Origin: Planctomycetes bacterium UBA1662
GTDB lineage: Bacteria > Planctomycetota > UBA8108
Direction of reading: 5' to 3'
Assembly: GCA_002320775.1 (NCBI GenBank)
Contig: DCKY01000067.1
Coordinates: 10,560 to 18,501 of the forward strand
DNA: 7,942 bases
Made by a program: the position numbers and the translations under genes. The notes beneath the pieces are model-generated. The model saw only the letters and a list, made by a program, of their open reading frames with translations, did no database searches and was not told the origin of the DNA. Below are positions 5,745-7,942 of this stretch, piece by piece. Each line of letters begins with the position of its first letter. The stretch's first letter is position 1.

Positions 5745-7370
5745 GTGGATCGATCGATGAGCGAAGAAGAAATCGGTAAAGCTGACAACGATGACGCCAG
5801 CGGAGGCATCAAGGAGCCGCCGCAGACCATCGGCGGAATTCTCCGCCACCTCGGTCCGGGCCTGATCATCGCCGGGTCCATCGTCGGCTCCGGCGAACTG
5901 ATCGCCACCACCATCGTCGGCGCCGAGGCTGGATTCTGGCTCCTGTGGATCATCATCATCGGCTGCGTCATCAAGGTCCTCACCCAGGTAGAGATGGGCC
6001 GCTATACCATCTCATCGGGCAAGACCTCTCTCGGCGCCATGGCCGAGGTGCCGGGCCCTCGCATCCGGGGCCGGGGCAACTGGCTCACGCTGTACTGGTT
6101 CCTGATGTTCGTCTTCAGCCTCGGCCAGCTCGGCGGGATCGTCGGCGGCGTCGGGCAGGCGCTGATGATCAGCGCCCCGATCACCGAAGATGGCCGCAAC
6201 TACAACGAGTACCTCGATCTGAAAACCGATCTGCAGGTGCGGCGCCAGGCCGTCAAGCTGCTGACCCGAAAGCTCTCGACAGACGCGCCCTCGATCCCGG
6301 CGGCCGAACGAACGGAGCTCGAGACTGAAAAAAAACGTCTCGAAGCCGGAATCCCGGAAATTGAAGCGAACCTGGAAAAACTTGGCAAGGAGCCCGGATC
6401 GCCCCCGGACGATAAGATCTGGGCCGCGATCATAGCGATTGGTACGGCGGGCATCCTCTACGCCGGACGCTATAGTTTCATCCAGCTCTTCGCGACCCTG
6501 ATGGTGTTCTCCTTCACGATCATCACGGTCATCAACCTCTTCTTCCTGCAGAAAAACGGGATCTATGCGGTGAGCGGCGGCGAGTTCCTCGACGGACTCA
6601 GGTTTCAGCTCCCTCCAGCTGAACCCGGAAGCGACAAGAGTGCCCTGTTGACCGCGCTGGCGGCCTTCGGGATCATCGGGGTCGGAGCGTCCGAACTGGT
6701 AGCCTACCCGTACTGGTGCATCGAGAAGGGCTACGCCCGCTTCACCGGACCGCGGGATGACTCGGATGCCTGGGCGGAACGAGCCCACGGCTGGATGCGC
6801 GTGATGCGCTGGGACGCCTGGTGTTCGATGATCGTCTATACCTTCGCCACCGTCGCCTTCTACCTGCTGGGAGCCGCGATCCTCCACCGCACAGGTCTCA
6901 ACCCCGGGGGGACCGAGCTGGTACGCACCCTGGGGGTCATGTACGAGCCCGTCTTCGGCCCCTGGGCGCAGACCGTCTTCCTCTTCGGCGCCATCGCCGT
7001 GCTCTATTCGACCTTCTTTGTCGCCAATGCGGGCCACTCGCGCGTCTTCACCGACGCCCTCAAGGTTACCGGGCTCGGGATCAGGGACGAGCAGGCCCGC
7101 CAGAGGAGCGTAAAGATCCTCGGCATCGTCTTCCCGATGCTCTGCCTGCTACTTTATCTCCTGGTCCAGGCGCCCGTGGCCCTGGTGCTCATCAGCGGCA
7201 TCATGCAGGGGATCATGCTGCCGATGCTGGCCGGAGCGGCGCTGTGGTTCCGCTACCGCAAGACCGACAGGCGTATTCTCCCCGGCTCGGCCTGGGATCT
7301 CTTCCTCTGGCTCTCGGCTCTCGGAATGCTGATCTCCGGGGCGGTGACCATCTACCAGAAACTGTTCTGA
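5745..7370 (+). CDS. Nramp-superfamily membrane transporter, atypical (no DPGN or MPH motif)
   Basis: A 541-residue inner-membrane protein with about eleven helices, approximately at 36-58, 62-82, 115-145, 226-242, 244-268, 302-326, 356-380, 403-428, 454-474, 476-503 and 517-537. The first segment, LGPGLIIAGSIVGSGELIATT, and GAEAGFWLLW after it resemble Nramp-type (LeuT-fold) divalent-metal transporters, as does the overall helix pattern. The metal-binding DPGN of helix 1 is GSGE (48-51) and the MPH of helix 6 appears as YPY (321-323), so proton-coupled Mn/Fe uptake should not be assumed; another cation or an organic solute is possible. A hydrophilic insert at about 146-225 between helices 3 and 4 includes a predicted coiled coil (189-214), placed outside the membrane if the N-terminus is cytosolic. 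The start is GTG at 5745, preceded by GGAG. The gene lies nine bases before the sulfatase gene and is probably co-transcribed with it. Superfamily call good, substrate unknown. Confidence 0.82.
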   Translation: MDRSMSEEEIGKADNDDASGGIKEPPQTIGGILRHLGPGLIIAGSIVGSGELIATTIVGAEAGFWLLWIIIIGCVIKVLTQVEMGRYTISSGKTSLGAMAEVPGPRIRGRGNWLTLYWFLMFVFSLGQLGGIVGGVGQALMISAPITEDGRNYNEYLDLKTDLQVRRQAVKLLTRKLSTDAPSIPAAERTELETEKKRLEAGIPEIEANLEKLGKEPGSPPDDKIWAAIIAIGTAGILYAGRYSFIQLFATLMVFSFTIITVINLFFLQKNGIYAVSGGEFLDGLRFQLPPAEPGSDKSALLTALAAFGIIGVGASELVAYPYWCIEKGYARFTGPRDDSDAWAERAHGWMRVMRWDAWCSMIVYTFATVAFYLLGAAILHRTGLNPGGTELVRTLGVMYEPVFGPWAQTVFLFGAIAVLYSTFFVANAGHSRVFTDALKVTGLGIRDEQARQRSVKILGIVFPMLCLLLYLLVQAPVALVLISGIMQGIMLPMLAGAALWFRYRKTDRRILPGSAWDLFLWLSALGMLISGAVTIYQKLF

Positions 7371-7379
7371 GCAACCCCG

Positions 7380-7942
7380 ATGAGTTCCGACCAACCCAAC
7401 ATCATCTTCATCATCACCGACCAGCAGCGCTACGACACCATCGGCGCCCTGGGCTATGACCACGTCGACACCCCGAACCTCGACCGTCTCGTCAAGGACG
7501 GGCTCCACTTCACCGATTGCCACGTCACCGCCGCCTCCTGCGCCCCGGCCCGTGCCAGCCTCTTCAAGGGGCTCTACCCGCATACCAGCGGCATCCTGAA
7601 GAACGCCGACACCTGGCGGCACTCCTGGATCGAACTCCTCAATAAGGCCGGCTACCACTGCACCAACGTCGGCAAGATGCACACCTGGCCCTACCACGCC
7701 TCGGTCGGCTTCGACGAGCGCTACGTCGTCGAGAACAAGGACCGCTACCTCGAGGGGCGCTACTACTTCGACGAGTGGGACAAGGCGCTGAGATTCAGGG
7801 GGCTCATCAAGCAGCAGCGTGAGCTCTACCGCAAGCTGCCGGACTACAACGAACGACTCGGCGCCTTCGACTGGGAGCTTCCCGAAGACACCCACCCCGA
7901 CACCTTCGTCGGCGACATGGCGCTGTGGTGGATCGAGACCTT
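7380..7942 (+). CDS. Type I (formylglycine) sulfatase family hydrolase, N-terminal part (runs off the right edge)
   Basis: The first 187 codons of an alkaline-phosphatase-superfamily hydrolase. NIIFIITDQQRYDTIG (7-22) carries the metal-ligand Asp14 and Gln15; TPNLDRL (31-37) is typical; CAPARAS (54-60) is the C-x-P-x-R maturation motif, in which Cys54 would be oxidised to formylglycine and Arg58 assists; VGKMH (97-101) gives the conserved Lys and His. Such enzymes hydrolyse sulfate esters and need a divalent cation, usually calcium. Phosphonate monoester hydrolases share the same motifs, so phosphoester or phosphonate substrates remain possible. There is no signal peptide, which points to a cytosolic enzyme acting on an imported substrate. 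The ATG lies nine bases after the transporter stop with only a weak GAG as ribosome binding site, consistent with translational coupling. No formylglycine-generating enzyme is visible in the window. Family call secure, substrate unknown. Confidence 0.93.
   Translation, partial: MSSDQPNIIFIITDQQRYDTIGALGYDHVDTPNLDRLVKDGLHFTDCHVTAASCAPARASLFKGLYPHTSGILKNADTWRHSWIELLNKAGYHCTNVGKMHTWPYHASVGFDERYVVENKDRYLEGRYYFDEWDKALRFRGLIKQQRELYRKLPDYNERLGAFDWELPEDTHPDTFVGDMALWWIET

Noticed and set aside
6012..7037. Long minus-strand open frame of 341 codons opposite the transporter gene
   Set aside because: It lies wholly inside the Nramp-like gene, has low-complexity Gly/Glu/Asp/Arg-rich composition, and shows no recognisable domain; it is a GC-driven shadow frame.
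5757..7370. Alternative ATG start at 5757 for the transporter
   Set aside because: The GGAG at 5736-5739 is ideally spaced for GTG 5745 and 17 bases from this ATG; not excluded, but less likely.
7149..7895. Minus-strand open frame of 248 codons opposite the transporter end and the sulfatase start
   Set aside because: Val/Glu/Gly-rich shadow crossing two clear plus-strand genes, with no motif of its own.

Overview
The window is GC-rich, fully coding bacterial DNA: about 94% lies in eight genes with very short spacers and several 4-base ATGA stop/start overlaps. No tRNA, rRNA, CRISPR array, insertion sequence or phage gene is visible. Three things suggest a PVC-type bacterium (Planctomycetes, Lentisphaerae or a relative): a eukaryote-like UDP-sugar pyrophosphorylase of the UDPGP/UAP type, an Nramp-like transporter with a GSGE first helix, and a formylglycine-type sulfatase next to it. 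This placement is inferred from gene content and is not proven.

Left arm (1-2141, minus strand): a tight four-gene run read right to left. It holds nadC (quinolinate phosphoribosyltransferase, NAD synthesis), a small exported DUF192 protein, a membrane-anchored helix-hairpin-helix protein of the ComEA kind with a TTG start, and the first 102 codons of uvrB (nucleotide excision repair). nadC/DUF192 and HhH/uvrB each overlap by ATGA, and the middle junction is 13 bases. The four are very probably co-transcribed and translationally coupled.

Divergent control region (2142-2365): 224 bases without a gene. On the plus strand it has a good sigma-70-type promoter (TTGACG, 17-base spacer, TAGAAT). 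A GC hairpin lies at the predicted 5' end of the message. Only a weak promoter candidate is seen for the nadC side.

Right arm, first unit (2366-5652, plus strand): a UDPGP-family nucleotidyltransferase whose nucleotide-binding loop departs strongly from the consensus, overlapping by ATGA with an exported 621-residue protein of HEAT-like units, long coiled coil and C-terminal TPRs. A small hairpin with a T-rich tail follows directly after the stop.

Right arm, second unit (5745-7942, plus strand): after a 92-base gap with a perfect 7-bp-arm inverted repeat come an Nramp-superfamily membrane transporter lacking the usual metal-binding motifs, with a charged insert, and, 9 bases later, a cytoplasmic-looking type I sulfatase (CAPAR motif) that runs off the window. 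The pair may take up and desulfate (or otherwise hydrolyse) a substrate, or the transporter may supply a metal; the sequence does not decide this.

No clear new defence or mobile system is present. The most unusual items are the altered catalytic loop of the nucleotidyltransferase, its coupled secreted partner, and the altered Nramp-like transporter paired with the sulfatase.
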